A DNA stretch of 64,000 nucleotides from assembly GCA_023666425.1 (NCBI GenBank), contig JAMPCA010000008.1, positions 1 through 64,000 of the forward strand. The letters run 5' to 3'. The stretch comes from Muribaculaceae bacterium (GTDB lineage Bacteria > Bacillota > Clostridia > Lachnospirales > Lachnospiraceae). The position numbers and the translations under genes were made by a program. The notes under the pieces were generated by a model. That model was given only the letters and a program-made list of their open reading frames with translations. It was not told the origin of the DNA and did no database searches. Below, piece after piece: positions 63,933 to 64,000 of the stretch; the first letter of the stretch is position 1, and every line of letters starts with the position of its first letter.

Positions 63933-64000
63933 ATGAATAGAATACAAAGGAATATACATAGAAGTGGCAGTGCCATGGCGCTCTTTTTTATGCTGGTACT
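63933..64000 (+). CDS. Start of a probable exported or membrane protein (cut by window end)
   Basis: ATG 63933 with GGAAAGGA 7-9 nt upstream opens a frame reading MNRIQRNIHRSGSAMALFFM and on to the window edge: a basic N-terminus and then a hydrophobic run, as in a signal peptide or membrane anchor. Nothing further can be said. It probably belongs to the same transcript as the glucosaminidase gene. Confidence 0.55.
   Translation, partial: MNRIQRNIHRSGSAMALFFMLV

Overview
The window looks like chromosomal DNA of a motile, anaerobic, saccharolytic Firmicute, most likely a member of the Lachnospiraceae (Clostridium cluster XIVa). The pointers are a group B-type monomeric [FeFe] hydrogenase, class II-type GalT, a PPi-type phosphofructokinase, a Csp-like subtilase, a dockerin-bearing cell-wall hydrolase, many chemoreceptors and c-di-GMP proteins, AGGAGG-type ribosome binding sites and sigma-A promoters. 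The family placement is inferred from gene content. No rRNA, CRISPR array, insertion sequence or prophage was seen.

Layout. 1-5142: end of a nuclease-like gene, an AAA-ATPase/PD-(D/E)XK protein, recJ, a soluble chemoreceptor-like protein and a tiny lipoprotein. 5199-6985: a PAP2-type membrane enzyme and a PHP phosphatase. 7014-17509: a galactose/galactan block with a LacI-family regulator, an unrecognised 619-aa enzyme-like protein with an overlapping zinc-ribbon protein, GH2 beta-galactosidase, GH53 galactanase, galK and galT. Similar operator-like palindromes sit just downstream of both promoters. 17707-24481: an alpha/beta hydrolase, a KAS III-like protein lacking two catalytic residues, and three multi-TM chemoreceptors. 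Two of these are tandem duplicates, and one is frameshifted at a G8 run.

25726-37845 is a tight train of twelve same-strand genes: pyrE, two small membrane proteins, an M29 aminopeptidase, purE-purM-purN-purD, a HAD phosphatase, a GGDEF/EAL protein and a VanRS-like two-component pair. 37850-45403 holds a ParE/Phd-type toxin-antitoxin pair, a C39-like peptidase, a hydrolase, the Csp-like subtilase, the hydrogenase, a secreted Big_2 protein and the wreck of a PIN-type toxin-antitoxin locus. After tRNA-Gly(CCC) come mazEF with a two-site operator, a hemerythrin-REC fusion and a second EAL protein.

49649-53959: a DtxR-type regulator divergent from an orphan FeoB-associated Cys-rich peptide, then a heterodimeric ABC exporter whose first gene may be leaderless. 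53972-55400: a GNAT acetyltransferase, an unknown protein and a SecB-like chaperone, a possible toxin-antitoxin-chaperone type module. 55401-64000: an L,D-transpeptidase, PPi-type phosphofructokinase, LD-carboxypeptidase, a DUF1002 protein, a Na/Pi cotransporter and a dockerin-bearing glucosaminidase, ending in a truncated gene.

The strongest leads are the hydrolase/KAS III-like/chemoreceptor cluster with duplicated receptors and poly-G tracts, the GNAT-X-SecB cassette, and the unassigned 619-aa protein with its zinc-ribbon partner in the galactan operon.
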